NCBI RefSeq assembly: GCF_963259705.1
Contig: NC_081844.1
Location: forward strand, 42,349,341-42,413,340
Source: Myotis daubentonii
Lineage: Eukaryota; Chordata; Mammalia; Chiroptera; Vespertilionidae
Direction of reading: 5' to 3'
DNA: 64,000 nucleotides
The first letter of the stretch is position 1. Each line of letters starts with the position of its first letter. A program made the position numbers and the translations under genes. The notes beneath the pieces are model-generated. The model was given only the letters and a program-made list of their open reading frames with translations, searched no databases and was not told the DNA's origin. Shown here in pieces: positions 1 through 12,802 of this stretch.

Positions 1-199
1 GCACGTACCTGGGTCAAGGGTTTGATCCGCAGGGCCCCCTTCAGGGCATGTGTGGGAGGCAACCAATCAATGTGTCTTTCTCACATTGATGCTCTTTCTC
101 TTTCTCTCTCTCCCTCCCCCCTCCCTCTCTCCCTCCTTCCCACTCTTTCTAAAAATCAATGGAAAAATATCCTCGGATGAGGATTTAAAAAAGAAAAAG
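1..199 (+). mobile_element. Ves SINE, 5' end cut by window edge
   Basis: The sequence matches the right part of a tRNA-derived vespertilionid SINE: a GGTTTGATCC B-box-like stretch, the GTGGGAGGCAACCAATCAATG core, a pyrimidine-rich TTTCTCTCTC block, AAAATCAATGG, and an A-rich tail ending near 199. The first part lies before the window. Confidence 0.85.
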
Positions 200-3100
200 A
201 ATCTCTACACAAATAGATTCTTGAACATGGATAGAAAAGAAAATGGACAGTATGAATCTCTTTCTGTAATATGACTTTGGACACTGAGCTAAAACTTAGC
301 TGATTTAGCACTTAAATGATTTGATTCTAGACAGCAGTAATTGCTACAGGAACATTCTTCTCCTGTAAATTTCTTGACCTTTGATTTGGGGTTCCCATAG
401 TCAGTATTCAGACATCACTTTAAAACTCAGCATATGCTGATCTTGAAAGAAGTTAGGGGAGAAATAATGGGCTAGTGAGAATTTTGTTGGTACATTTTTC
501 TTAAAAATTGCAAAAGAAAATTATTTTTAAAAAAAGACTAATGTGTATAGTTTTCATTAATTATGATATGTGGGAAAGGAAGTTGGAGAAATATATCCAT
601 AATTAAGGTGGCTACCAATTTTGAGAAGTTAGCATTTATGACATAATGAGTATTTCAGTGCCTCTCTCCATTTCACATGAAGTTGGAATTTCCCCTTCTT
701 GCTTCAGGAGTAGAAACCCTGTGAAAATGTCTTAAACTAAAAGGCAGCCTTGTGGTTGTGGCATCATTTATGCACAAGTGAGAAGAGTGGAAACTCTCCG
801 TAGATGTTGTGAGAAAATCCAGTTGTGTAACTATAAAATTATTCATCATAGTTGATGGGAAAATGCCAGTATGGACACTGCCAAGAAAAAACAATAATGT
901 ATATTCATTTAGTTCAAAACACCCTTAAACAAGGGGCCCTTTTCCTCCCAACTCCAGAAATACATAGTCAGTGTTTTAGTACTGATAAAGAAACAAACAA
1001 AAAATAAGACTCAACAAAGCATATTGTTAAATATTTTTAGATAAAATTCATTTGTTGGGAGGTAAGGAAAAGAAAGGACATTTGATGTTTGCTACATATT
1101 TTCTCTTTTATTTTAATTATAGAAATATTCTGTGAAAGTTTTCCCTAACACACAGAGCTTAACAATTTGTCCATTGTTGCTTCTGTGAAACCCTGGTTTT
1201 GGAATTGGTGGCCTTTGTTCTTGGTATTTTGAAGGACTGCATTTTGAGCTGCTGGATTATAGTCCTCGAGGTTGATTCCTTAGTGGCTGACATGTCTTTC
1301 ACAATGCTGTATAGTGTGATTAACTGAACTTTTCATAATTCGGTCTGTAAACTCTGACAAGCTGAACAAAGTACATTTATTTGTAGGCTATTTCCCCAGT
1401 GTCCAAAGTGACATGATGTCGTAAACAATTGCCATCAGATTCCACATAAGTGTGGCTTCTTACGGCAAGTGCACAAGCATTCCTGTGGCCTCACAGTATT
1501 GGGGAAATTCTAAATCGAGAAGCTATTCTCATCATTGAAGACGTTTCCTTAAGACAAAATTGAGACAAGGGCAAGCTCCCGTGCCAGGGAGGAGTGTTCG
1601 AAGTTTGGTATAAGCTGCAAGTGCCATGGGCAGATTAGAAGACCTCTGAGCTGTGGGATTCATGAGAAGGGGAAGGTGGAGCTGGGAATGGATGCTGGGT
1701 TATGGCCATAGCTTATGTCTGATTGAGCTTTGTAGGACTCCCAACCCACCCACCCCCAAGCCCCTGCCCATGTGCCCAGCACATAATAAATACTTTAAAA
1801 TATACATATGAACTGAAGGGTGTGTGGTATAGTAGAGTCTTACCAAAAGTGATTAATGTATTAGTGTTAATTTAATGCTTGATTTTCAAAAATAAATGTT
1901 CTCAGAGAGGTTTAGGATAAACATGCTTTGATACAAACAACTTATAAATTACACATTATGTTTTCTGTATCTTAGTAACTTTTCAAAATGAAAAAGGAGG
2001 AGAGAGAATGGGGGAGGGAGGATTGAGTTCGCTAACAGAAATTCTTGCATTCGAGTGACAATCTTTCTCTGTACATCTCAAGGTCTCTGAGGGAACTAGA
2101 TGCAGCTTCAGAAAGGGTTACTTTGTTTCTAGCCCAAAGCTCCTACCGACATTATTAAAATAAACTAGAACAGCAAGCAGTATCCCCTTCTCTTTCTTCT
2201 TGCTAGCACAATGTGTTTGAAAGTATAACCCAAGGTGGTTGGCCTTTGTTTGAAAACCGCTCTTGAGTTATGCATTTTAATCAGTTTGATCTTTCCATGC
2301 GGTGCATGCTCTTTAATTGTGGGAGCGGGGAAAATGCTGCAGTATACTTACTGCACATTTATTAGAACCTATCCTCCACTTTGTCTTGCCTCTCATTCCC
2401 TCCCAAGGTATTTAGTTGGGCATCTGCTCTGACCTACGCATCGGGGAGTCCCAGACGAGTGACCCCAGCTACAGTACCCGTAATATGCTCACTGCAGCGT
2501 CTGCCCAACAGGGCAACTCATACATTTTCACACTTGAGTCCTGCACAAGGACCCAGTGCTGAAAATCGCTTATAATTCTTTCTGGTGGTAGGATGACAAT
2601 CAATAATGTCTTAAACAAAACCAAAAATAAGGTCTGTCTTTTAAGTGATACAATTTGAAGGATAAAATAAAAATCAACTTGAGAAACATGATTTCAATAA
2701 AGGATGCTTGGTACATTATGTTGATAATTCCTGTTTATCAAGCCGAGCAATATGTAAAAGCTTTGTGGACATTTAGCCCTGAATCATTATAATTGCCCTG
2801 GACTTGGTAAGGACTTGGCCAGAAAAACACAGCCGATAAAGGTGGCTAGATCCAGGATCCTGGCCCAGTCTATCTAAAACCTGAGGCCATGCTCTTCACA
2901 ACCATTCTGTATCGAATAGTTCACATTTACAAACTCCCTGTTCAAAGGAAACCCCGCATTTGGCCAAGTAAAGGAAAACATTTACACAGTCATAGCAGGG
3001 TCTCTGGCATGCCTGGCGCCTGTGCTATCTCCGTCAGCCACACGATTCCTGTGGGTGGAGTAATGTGCTGGCCTTCCTGGGGCAGGAAGGCACTCTAGTC

Positions 3101-3334
3101 TAGGCGGGAGTGTGGACGTCTAGAGCGCTAAGAAAACTCCTCTTTCTCAATGAACTAATCTATGGTCTGAAGCTAATTTATCACCCTCTCCCCTAATACC
3201 TCTTCACTTTTATTTCTACAAGATTGGAATAATAATTTCTGCCTTTGGAGAGAGATTCATTCATTCAGCAATTCATTGAGCATTGAAAGTGTCAAGGACA
3301 AATTCAGACACTGCAGATACCAAAAAAAAATGAG
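200..3334. other. Upstream intronic DNA, no gene seen
   Basis: The open frames here are short and show no recognisable protein. Weak LINE2/MIR-like wording occurs near 1760-1800 and 3245-3330, too degraded to assign. Because a splice acceptor opens the exon at 6918, this stretch is inferred to be intron upstream of the first coding exon of MFAP3L. Confidence 0.5.
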
Positions 3335-3473
3335 GCAGATAGTATGGTCAGTGAGGTATTGGCATAAGGATAAACATAAATATTAGTGGAACAGAATAAA
3401 GAATTTATAAATAGACTCTTTTCTTTTTTTACAAGAAGGCAAAATAATCCATTGTAGAAAGGATAGTCTTTTT

Positions 3474-3801
3474 GCCCTAGCCGGTTTGACTCAGTGGATA
3501 GAGCGTTGTCCTGCAGACCAAAGGGTCCTGGTTCGATGCCGGTCCAGGGCACATACCCCAGTTGCAGGCTACTCCCGGGCCCGGGCCCTGGTTAGGGCGC
3601 GTGCAGGAGGCAACCAATCCATGTGTTTCTCTCACATCGATATTTCTCTCTATCTTTTCCTCTGTCTTCCACTTGCTCTAAAAATCAATGGGAAAATATC
3701 CTTGCGTGAGGATTAACCAAAAAAGAAAAAAGGAAAGGAAAGAAAAGAAAAGAAAAGAAAAGAAAAGAAAAGAAAAGAAAAGAAAAGAAAAGAAAAGAAA
3801 A
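3474..3801 (+). mobile_element. Ves SINE with (AAAAG)n tail
   Basis: Starts GCCCTAGCCGGTTTGACTCAG (tRNA-like head) and ends in an expanded AAAAG pentamer tail (about 3739-3802). A 12-bp target duplication GATAGTCTTTTT flanks it at 3462-3473 and 3802-3813, inside the older L1 relic. Confidence 0.93.
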
Positions 3802-3910
3802 GATAGTCTTTTTACAAACAGAGTTGAAACAACTGGATGTCCATTTGAGAGTGGGAGGGGGAATGAACCTCAATCCATATCTCATGCCATACACAAAAAT
3901 AACTGGAATA

Positions 3911-4130
3911 GTCTGGCTGGTGTTGCTCAAGTTGAGCATCAACCCATGAACCCAGGAGGTCACAGTTCGATTCCCAGTCAGGGCACATGCCCCAGTTGTG
4001 GGCTTGATCCCCAGTAGGGAGCATGCAGGAAGCAGCCAATCAATGGTTCTCTTTCATTGACGTTTCTAGTTCCCTCTCCCTTCCTCTCTTTGAAATCAAT
4101 AAAAAATATATTAAAATAATAATAATAATT
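3911..4130 (+). mobile_element. Ves SINE, diverged
   Basis: tRNA-like head (GTTCGATTCCCAGTCAGGGC), GCAGCCAATCAATG core, pyrimidine block, and a tail ending in (AAT)n. No clean target duplication is seen, so the ends are approximate. Confidence 0.8.
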
Positions 4131-4379
4131 AGAATGGATCAGTGTAAAAACTACAACTGGGAAGGGATACAGGATAATTTTGGGTAGTTATTGAAACGTC
4201 CTCCATCTTATTATAGTAGTCACATTGGTGTATAAATTTGTCAAAACCCATTAAAATGCATACCCAAAATTGGTATATACTTATTGTTTATAAGTTACAC
4301 CACAGTAAAGTTGATTTTCAAAAATAAATCACATTCTTTGGAGTAATATTCATTGGAGGATCTCAATGAATGTTAGATA

Positions 4380-4800
4380 AAATCCAAAGTCTTCGCTCTG
4401 TCCTGCAAAGCCCTAGGTGGACTGAGCTTGTCTGCTTCCATGACCCATCTTGTCACTTGTTTGCTTTTTATGTTCCTTCTTCCTGGAATGCTCTCCTCCC
4501 AGGTCTAGGTGTGGCTGATTCCTAAAGCACCCCAGCTCAGGAGCTACCTCCTCAGTACAGTTCTCCTGAATTGCCTAACTCATCACTCAAGTGCATCATG
4601 GTGTGTTTTTCAAAGCATGCATCATTAGTTGAAATTATATTCACATGGCATTTATTTATTGTTTGCTTCCCCCACACACACTAGAGTATAATCTCCACAT
4701 AATAGGAAAGGTCTGTCTTCTCTACTCTTCTATTTATAGGACTAAAATAGTGTCTGCCTAATAGTGGGTGTTCAATATTTTTTGAGTGAATAAAAAGGGT
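4380..4800 (+). mobile_element. LINE2 (L2) 3'-end relic
   Basis: Recognisable L2 phrases in order: TTCCTGGAATGCTCTCCTCCC, AGCTACCTCCTCAG, TTTATTTATTGTTTGCTTCCCCCAC, and a terminal GTGGGTGTTCAATATTTTTTGAGTGAATAA. An ancient mammalian repeat with no open frame. Confidence 0.75.
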
Positions 4801-6660
4801 AAGGAATTCAGGTTCTATAATGCAGACAGTGCAGAGGCATTGAAGGTTGCTAAGTAAAGAAATGGCACCATATAATTTGTGCTGTAGAATGGTTATAGGA
4901 TTGGATTGGGAGCTGAGGAGAGATGGAAGGCAGATCCTGTAGAAGGCTACCACACCATTTCTGGTAAGAAGATAGGGAGGCCTGACCTAAGGCTCTCTCA
5001 GAGGAGACTGAAAGGATGGAACAATCAAAGCAACATTTAAGGGGTGGAATCAACAGCATGTAATTACTGACGTTCTGAGGGTATTGAGGGCAACAGTTGA
5101 ATTCAGGACTAATACCCATGCATGCATGTGTGGATAGTGCCACCTAAGCTGAAATGAGGAACCAGGCAATGTAGCATGTTCAGCAGATGAGTTTGTTTGG
5201 GAATGTTAATTTTGAGTTACCTTCAGAACATTCTGGTAGGGATGTCCTATGGACAGTTAGTAACACCAGTCTGAAACCTAGAAAAAAGTCAGGTCTGAGA
5301 GCATGGATTTGAGAGCTGTTAGGTTGGAGGTGATAATAAAGGCATGAGAATGGAACCTTAGGAAGAGATGTGGGTAAAATGAAAAGAGAGCCAGTGATGA
5401 AACACTGGGGGTTACTAATTTTCAAGGATGAGGAAGAAGAGGAACTGGTACAGAATAGTGAGAGCAGGCAGGGGGAGTAGAGTGCAGCAGTCATAGAGTT
5501 TGAATAAAAAAGAGTTAATAGTGGTGATCACCACAGAGATTTGGCAAGAGAAAGACTGAAAACTTGGCAATGAGGAGTGACTGGTGACTTCAGCAAGAGC
5601 TGTTTCAATAAAGTGCAGGCAAAATACAGAATTGGGTATTTAAAGTAATTGGCAGGGAAGGAATTTAGGGCAAAATGCAGGATTTTTTTGGAAAAGAAAG
5701 TGGGAATTCATGCCTACAATTCTTAGTATGAGAAAGGTGCCTTTTGAGAACAGTAGGAATAACACTGGGCTAAGATGCTTGATTTGAAAGCTGAAGATGT
5801 CCACAGCATTGTGAAAAGCAGCTACTGAACCTACGAAGCCCTGATAACCAGAATGCCAGAAATCACCAGAGCCCTGGCTGGGGTTGGAAATAGTTCCTTA
5901 ATTTGGCAATAATGTGGTTGTATGATTCTCTCCAGTATCTGCTGGCAGAGTCATGGCAACAGAGGACAAAGGGTAAAGATGTTTGGGATTGTGGTCTACA
6001 TGATTGGGTCTAGACTGAGACAGAATTGGAACATGAAAGGGGGAGGAAAGAAGATAGAGACTGAGAGAAAATAGAAGGCCTAGAAAGTCCAGTAAGAGGA
6101 ATAAGAGATCTGGAGGAATGGTAGGGTGCAGTTCAAGATAGTTATTTAAAACTTCAGAATTACTTGGAACTTCAGAATTTAGAATTTGGACAGATGAAAG
6201 TTCTAGAGTGCAGCTGTGTGATTACTGGGTCAAACGGAGGATAGAGATGTAGGTGAAAGTTAGATCTTTGATCATGGAAGTACTGCCACCAATCATGTCA
6301 CAACATACATACTGATGTTCACCAGCCTCTGGGAGGCAGATGAAGAAACTAGGGAATTCAGTGAGTGATCATGAGTCAATAGATAACAATAATATGAAAC
6401 AGAGTTGGATGCCATAAAGCTCAAAGGAACATGGGCAATTGCATGAAAGGGAAGGAGTATCCCGGAAGCCATAATGGGAACTTAGGAGAATGCCAGACTG
6501 ATTCTGGTGGAGCCCTTCCCCATGCTGGCAGGGCTGTGTTCACTGGAAGAAAATTGGTTAAGGAACCACTGAGGTGAACAGTCAGGTCATCCACAATGAA
6601 GACAGGTGATGGAGTGGAAAGAGACCTTGTCATGCTAAACAAAAGAAGCCTGAATCAGTT
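4801..6660. repeat. Old interspersed repeat of uncertain class
   Basis: Purine-rich text (GAGGATGAGGAAGAAGAGG, GGAGTGACTGGTGACTTCAGC, CAAGAGCTGTTTCAATAAAG) resembles an ancient, very diverged mammalian repeat. The same kind of text recurs at 50190-50940 and 53200-53600. The family cannot be named by eye. No protein-coding gene is seen. Confidence 0.4.
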
Positions 6661-6917
6661 TTTGAACTTTCTGAAGTAATGTGATACATTTATAAGAAAT
6701 ATATACATTTGTTCCTATTAATAGCTACATATTTCAGTAGTAAAAAAATATTTGTTATGATTCCTGTGAAAAAAATGTAACAACATTTGGAACATCTGAA
6801 TTTGTGTATTGTTTAAACATTTTGTAGGTATTTTAGCTGGGTTTCTAACATTTTATAATTAATATTTTTAAAGTATGAATGCTAATATTTATGTATGTGG
6901 TTTATTTGTTTCAACAG

Positions 6918-7354
<437 letters not shown>

Positions 7355-8756
7355 TAAAGTTGGGTCAAATGTCATAAAGTATAAATACAGACTATGGTGC
7401 CAGCACCTTGAATGTGTTGTTCGTATTCGGGTCATTTAAAGACCTCATTTTCTCTTCTGAGGCAAAAGAGTGAAATATCTAGCCTTAAGGATTCAAAGCA
7501 GTAATGAATTCATTTTTTTTCACTCTCTGACTTAGAAGACAAAGGACAAACATTAAAGCCTTTTAAAAGTCCTCTTGGCATTTTGTAATTGAATGAGTAT
7601 AAAATATTATAGGGACAAATGTAAAAAGGATTTTCCCTTAAGTGTATATTCCATTTACAAGGGAGTTTTATTTTGTTTCGTGGAACTGGCTCAAATAAAC
7701 AATATAGCAGTTGTTTATCATTAAATGTCAGTTTAATCTGTGGACTGTGGATTTGAAGACCACACTTCTTAAAGGAAGTCTCTGTGCAAGTTCACAGCCA
7801 CCAACTAGAGATCAGTCTGGGCTCCTGGGGACCTGGCTGAAGTTTCTAGACTGTCTCTTGCAGCTGAGGCCAAGAGGGAGGAAGAATGCAATATCAAGGA
7901 ATAACACGTACTAATAGGAGAACGCTTGGTTTTTAATAAATGAGTTTCTGACCAAAAAGTGTGAATCACCTACCTAAACACTGAGCATACTTCAGGGAAA
8001 TTTCCAGCCAGAGAAAGGATTGATTGGGTTATTGGGAATTAGGACATTTCTTGTTTTAGGTGTGAAAAGTAATTGAACACCCAAGCCTGATCCCATTGAC
8101 CTGAGGGAGTTAGTGTCCTTTCCCAAGCATTTTCTTTGAGATCAAGTAGGGGGTTGGGGAACAGGGAGTAAAAGAACATTGTTCTAAAGTCACAGCTTAT
8201 TCATTTCTGTCACCCTTTCCTTCACATTGTCCTTTCCTTCCCACAGGGCTTTAACCAATGAACAATCCCCATAAGAGTTTCTGCTCCAAGGAAACCTACA
8301 TTTTTAATCTCTTTCCCTCATTTTATCTTAATTGCTCTGAAAAAAGAATAGAGGCTAATGCCTCATGTCTCATTAGGAGCTGAGTGAATGGAGTTTTCTT
8401 GCAATTGCATACTTCTGGTTCACAGCCCTGCTCCTAATGGTGAAGGTGGCTCAAAGCCTAACATGGTTGTGCTCTAACTTCCATTGCTTTGGGTCAGCCA
8501 TTCAAAGATGCACAGCGTAAATAATAAAATCTTATATATTAGGTATTGTGTATATGTTTGCCTATTTAACCTGGAAGAGTGGAATGCTTTCCCTACCAAG
8601 TAAAATTAAGGGACCACAGAATTTTTTAAATTAGAAGGGACCTTAGGACAATGTAATCCAAATCCCTCTTTTACTTAAAATTTCCCAAGGTCCTGCTGTC
8701 AGTAAGTGGCTATGACTAGAACCTTCACTACAGACAGTGCAAAGATGAAACAACCT

Positions 8757-8778
8757 CCCCCGCCCCTCCCCCACCCCC
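8757..8778 (-). other. Potential G-quadruplex (minus strand)
   Basis: The + strand reads C5-G-C4-T-C5-A-C5. The opposite strand therefore has four G runs of 4-5 joined by single-base loops, a very strong G4 pattern (i-motif on the coding strand). It lies ~1.4 kb into the large MFAP3L intron. Confidence 0.6.
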
Positions 8779-9954
8779 AGCCCACATTTGGTTATCATTC
8801 CTATAGTTCCTTACCCCCAGACTACAAGGCAAAAGGAAGTGACATCACACTTGTGAAGGACAGTAACCATGGTAACATATACACTCTCGAGTCCCTATAA
8901 TTCATCAGATCTTTCTGCAGGGCTGGGCCACTTCAAGGAATATCCAGGTGACTGAATTGAGGGGAGCAAGGACTCCAACCTGAATCTACCTTTCCAGTGG
9001 ACCTTGGAGCAAAGGTTATCCCTGGGTATTAAAGAGTTGGGACTGAGGTATTGAACCCTTAAGTCCTAGAGAGAAAGAAAACCGTGGAAAAAGCCCATTC
9101 CTGGGGCCTTAATTTCAGTCGTGACATCTTGAGTGCTGTCGTGAGGTAGCTGTGCCTGCTTCCAAGAGATCATGCGATGTCTTAATTGAAAAGGTCTTTA
9201 TTGCTATTTACTCCATCTTGGCAAGCTGACTCTGTACCCTGCCTTCATCATCTGTTTATTGGGAACTTGAACAATATGGAAGTTACATTTGGCTCTGTAT
9301 TCTTTTGTTTTATGGGTGCTCAGGTGGTCTACAGTAGCAGCCTGTCAGTGACCCCTGGGCCATGGCAACCGGTGGAGAGCCTTTGGCACAGAGAACTAAC
9401 TGCTAGATCAGAACTCTGTAGCATCATCATGTTTGTAGCCAGCAGCCTTGCTGATAAATCAGCCAGCTATTTTGAATTCTTCTCAGACGGAAGATGCACT
9501 GTAGATTTTTAAAAAGAACACATAAGACTAGTACTTGATGTTTTAGCTCAGCCTTTGCAATTACAATGCATAATTATAGTAATTTCAGAACATAAGTAAT
9601 ACGGGGCAATAGAAAACACTGTACCTAACAACCAAGTAGAACATAGGAAAGGGTAAAAATGGCCCTCTTCATCATAAAATATCAGAATTTTAGTCCTAGA
9701 ATGACCTATTAGAGGACCAGTAGTCTTCAAATGGAGAAAATGCCTCTATTATAACACAGACATAGATTTTAATTTTCAGGCTGATAGGCTAGAGAAGTTT
9801 ATGAGTAGTGTTTCATAACTCAACAAAGTGGTGCTTGAATAGAGAATGAAAAATGATGCTAATATCCTGGAACGTTGCCTAGATACGGTAGACTACTGTT
9901 AAAGCCAAACTCACAAAATGAACGTAATTTTCATTAACAGCCACTACCAATGAT

Positions 9955-10070
9955 GAAGCCCCCATACCAAGTTCCCTGCACTATTTCTAATCTTTACAAT
10001 AAGCATGACAGTGAGGTATTATTACTCCTCATGTTGACAAATGAGCAGCCAGGTGAATGGAGAGGAAATT
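9955..10070 (-). mobile_element. MIR-like fragment
   Basis: Contains decayed MIR words in antisense (CTGCACTATTTCTAATCTTTAC, GAGGTATTATTACTCCTCATGTTGACAAATGAG). No sharp ends. Confidence 0.4.
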
Positions 10071-11753
10071 ACACCACAGTGCAGCGAAGCTGGTATTTGT
10101 TCTCCCTCTCTGTCCAGCCAGCAACTAGCTGCTCATCCTTCAGGTCTCAGTAGGCGAAAGATGTTGAAGAGCATCTAACCCAGCCTGAGCGAATGAGAGA
10201 AGCCCTCCTGGATGGAAGAGGCATTGTAACCACCGCCATCACAGTTTGACAGTGTTAGGATGCATGCTGTGACATGTATATACAGAAATGTATTCAAAAT
10301 CATCTGGGGAGTTGCTCCAGGAGCACAAACCATTCGCTTTGTGATTAGTCGGGAAAGGAGCAATTTCATTTCTTGTTTGTGCTGCAAAAGTGAGGTAGCG
10401 ATTATTCATGTCGGCCCTGCCCTCCTAGAGAGAATGGGGCTATTTCCTGGTATTGGCAGAGGCACTGCTTTTTTCCCTGGTGCTTGTCACTTCAGTTCCA
10501 CGGGACCAAGAGAGGCCAGTGTGTAATCTATTTCTGGAGGAAGACTTTTTGTGTTTTTGGTGTGTTTTTTTTAATCATTCACTGAAGGACATGTTTGGGG
10601 TCAGAATTCAAATAGCATGAATAATCAACAAACAGCCGTGCAATGTGCTGGTTCCAATTTTCCTTTTGCTAGAGGCGAGTAGAAATATATAGTTGACTGA
10701 AAGTATTATGAAAAAGTCTTAGTTATTTCAGGTACATATTATTAGGTGCATTTCTGCTGTGGCTTGTTACCTTGACTTGAAAACATTTAAATGCACATTA
10801 GCACCTTTATCAGATGCTAAATAGCAAGCATTTCCAGAAAGTCTGCTGGTACAGGCCTTTGTAAACATGTCTGGCTTGTTAGTGATGAAATTTAAAATCT
10901 TCCTTAAAGTTGGGTTTTAGACCTTTCTGCGGATTTGTTTTCTGTACTCTTGTAGCATTCTGTCACCAAAACTAATTAAGAATTATCTTTAGAAATAAAC
11001 ATGCACAGGGTAACTGAGCGGAACTATACTCAAAGTCTACACTCATCACAGCTGCTACTCCAGCTCTGTGGTCATCATTATCAATTTTGCATTTAGCTTA
11101 TATCACTGTGTTGTTTTTATCTCTCTGCTTTTCAGATTTTTCGAATAGACTATGAATTGCCTTTTAACTACTCTGCAAAGGACATCAGCAGGCTGTGCCA
11201 GCCAAGTTTCAATCCTGTAGACACAGTGTAGTGTATCACACCTCCCTACTTAATATCTATGGAAGGAGGTCAGTCCTCACAGCATTGAATGTAAATTGTC
11301 TTTGGACTCTAAGATCAGCACGAAGTAGTGTGTTAACTTATGGAAATATTATATTGAATTCCTCTTTTAGTAGATTCAATATTTGAGATTTTAAAAAAAT
11401 CAACTTATCAAAAGGCATTAATCCAAGTATATGGGAATATTGAATATGTTATTGGAAGTTCCCAAGAAGCACATGATAGTTTTTGTTTGAGCAAGTTCCT
11501 TTTCTTTTTCTTTTTGGTTAATCCTCATCTGAGGATATTTTTCCAATTGATTTTTAGAGAGAGCAAAAGGGAGGGAGGGATGGGAGAGAGAGAGAAAATA
11601 AAAACATCAATCTGAGAGAGACACATTGATTGGTTGACTCCCACACATGCCTGACCAAGGCTGGGGATAGAATCTGCAACAAAGTTATGTGCCCTTGACT
11701 GGGAATTGAACCCTCAACCCTTTGGTGTGTGGGCTGATGCTCTAACCATAGGC

Positions 11754-12269
11754 CAGTGATGGTGAACCTATGACACACGCGAACTCATTTTTTTTGTGTT
11801 GATTTTTCTTTGTTAAATGGCATTTAAATATCCTATCTAATAATAGACAAACATGGTAATTGACCGTACCTTCACTATGCCTCCCACTGGCTAACCAGGG
11901 AAATATGCAAATTAACTGCCAACAAAGATGGCGGTTAATTTGCATACGTAGGCGCGAAGCGGTGGAGTGAAGATTGAAGGCGGCTCCAGCCGCAGCAGCG
12001 AAGGCTTGAAGGCGGCTCCAGCTGGAGCGAAGGCCTGGGTCCCGGGTGCCACAGGAAAACTGGTGCCGGCAGCCAGGGGAAGGGAAGGCCTATTGCATGA
12101 ATCTTTTCGTGTGACAGGCCTCTAGTATAAAATAAATATCAAAAATATAAATCTTTGTTCTATTATGGTTGCAAACATCAAAAAATTTCTATATGTGACA
12201 CAGCACCAGAGTTAAGTTAGGGTTTTTCAAAATGCTGACACGCTGAGCTCAAAAGGTTCGCCATCACTG
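11754..12269 (+). mobile_element. SPIN hAT non-autonomous transposon, interrupted
   Basis: Terminal inverted repeats CAGTGATGG (11754) and CCATCACTG (12269). 8-bp duplications CCATAGGC (11746-11753) and CCATAGAC (12270-12277) match at 7 of 8. Internal text agrees with the copies at 58770 and 60539. A HeliBat interrupts it at 11831-12125. SPIN elements are known from several tetrapods with horizontal transfer into vespertilionid bats. Confidence 0.93.
11831..12125 (+). mobile_element. HeliBat Helitron inside SPIN
   Basis: Begins TCCTATCTAATAATAG directly after an A and ends GGCCTCTAG before a T, the A|T target expected for Helitrons. Removing it restores the SPIN sequence CATTTAAATATATAAAAT seen uninterrupted in the copy at 58770. 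Contains GAAGGCGGCTCCAGC repeats and the CCACTGGCTAA...GATGGCGG block shared with the HeliBats at 43354 and 48827. Confidence 0.93.
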
Positions 12270-12297
12270 CCATAGACCCATGCTGGCCAGGGCTGTT

Positions 12298-12455
12298 AAC
12301 TTTTCTGAGCCACAGTTTTCCTATCTGTAAAATAGAGACAATTCCTTGTACTACCATGTGAGTATGTGAGTCTTAAATAAACTATTGTGTGTTCAATGCT
12401 TAATACAGTACCTGGCACATACCAAACTATCACTAAATGGTAACTGCTGTCATTG
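12298..12455 (+). mobile_element. MIR SINE fragment
   Basis: Contains MIR right-half text: TGAGCCACAGTTTTCCTATCTGTAAAATAGAGACA, followed by AATGCTTAATACAGTACCTGGCACAT. The left part appears lost at the edge of the neighbouring SINE. Confidence 0.7.
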
Positions 12456-12802
12456 GAAATATTGTCCTATATTATCACAATCATAGATTCTAAGAGCTTA
12501 ATTCTCTGGTTTGTAAAGAAAGGAAATCGTTTTCCCGGTAATTTCTTATTCTCTACCTCAGTTTTTCAACCTTTTAAATAAAATATAATAAACTCACACA
12601 TAAAAATTATATCCCTTAAATGTTAATTTGAAATTTCAAAAGAATATGACTGCCATGATAGCTAGTTTGGAATCTCTCCACCATCAGAGGCTCGCCCTCC
12701 CCTAGCACATCACTTTGTACACACAGGGCCCATTGATATCCAAGAGGCTTCAGTCTGAAGAAGCAGTGTAAGTGGAAATTGCAAAGTATAATAGAGGGTG
12801 AC

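Larger units (their letters stand above)
3335..4335 (+). mobile_element. Old L1 ORF2 and 3'-end relic, split by two SINEs
   Basis: Before and after the SINEs the sequence reads like decayed L1 ORF2 (GGTATTGGCATAAGGATAAA, then AACAACTGGATGTCCA and ACACAAAAATAACT). 4131-4335 resembles an old L1 3' end. No frame is open across it. Confidence 0.6.
11516..12294 (-). mobile_element. Ves SINE (antisense) split by a SPIN/HeliBat nest
   Basis: Antisense SINE: AATCCTCATCTGAGGATATTTTTCC tail-side motif at the left, CACATTGATTGGTTG core, GGGAATTGAACCC B-box side, ending GCTGGCCAGGGCT near 12294. A SPIN transposon sits between 11754 and 12269. The SINE resumes immediately after the 8-bp duplication. Confidence 0.85.

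Noticed and set aside
3474..3560. tRNA-like A and B boxes (also in other SINEs, e.g. 15908 and 57465)
   Set aside because: These are the tRNA-derived heads of Ves SINEs; no full tRNA cloverleaf with a matching acceptor stem.
3685..4017. Open frames rich in KRKEK or SFLFF
   Set aside because: Translations of the AAAAG tail of a SINE.
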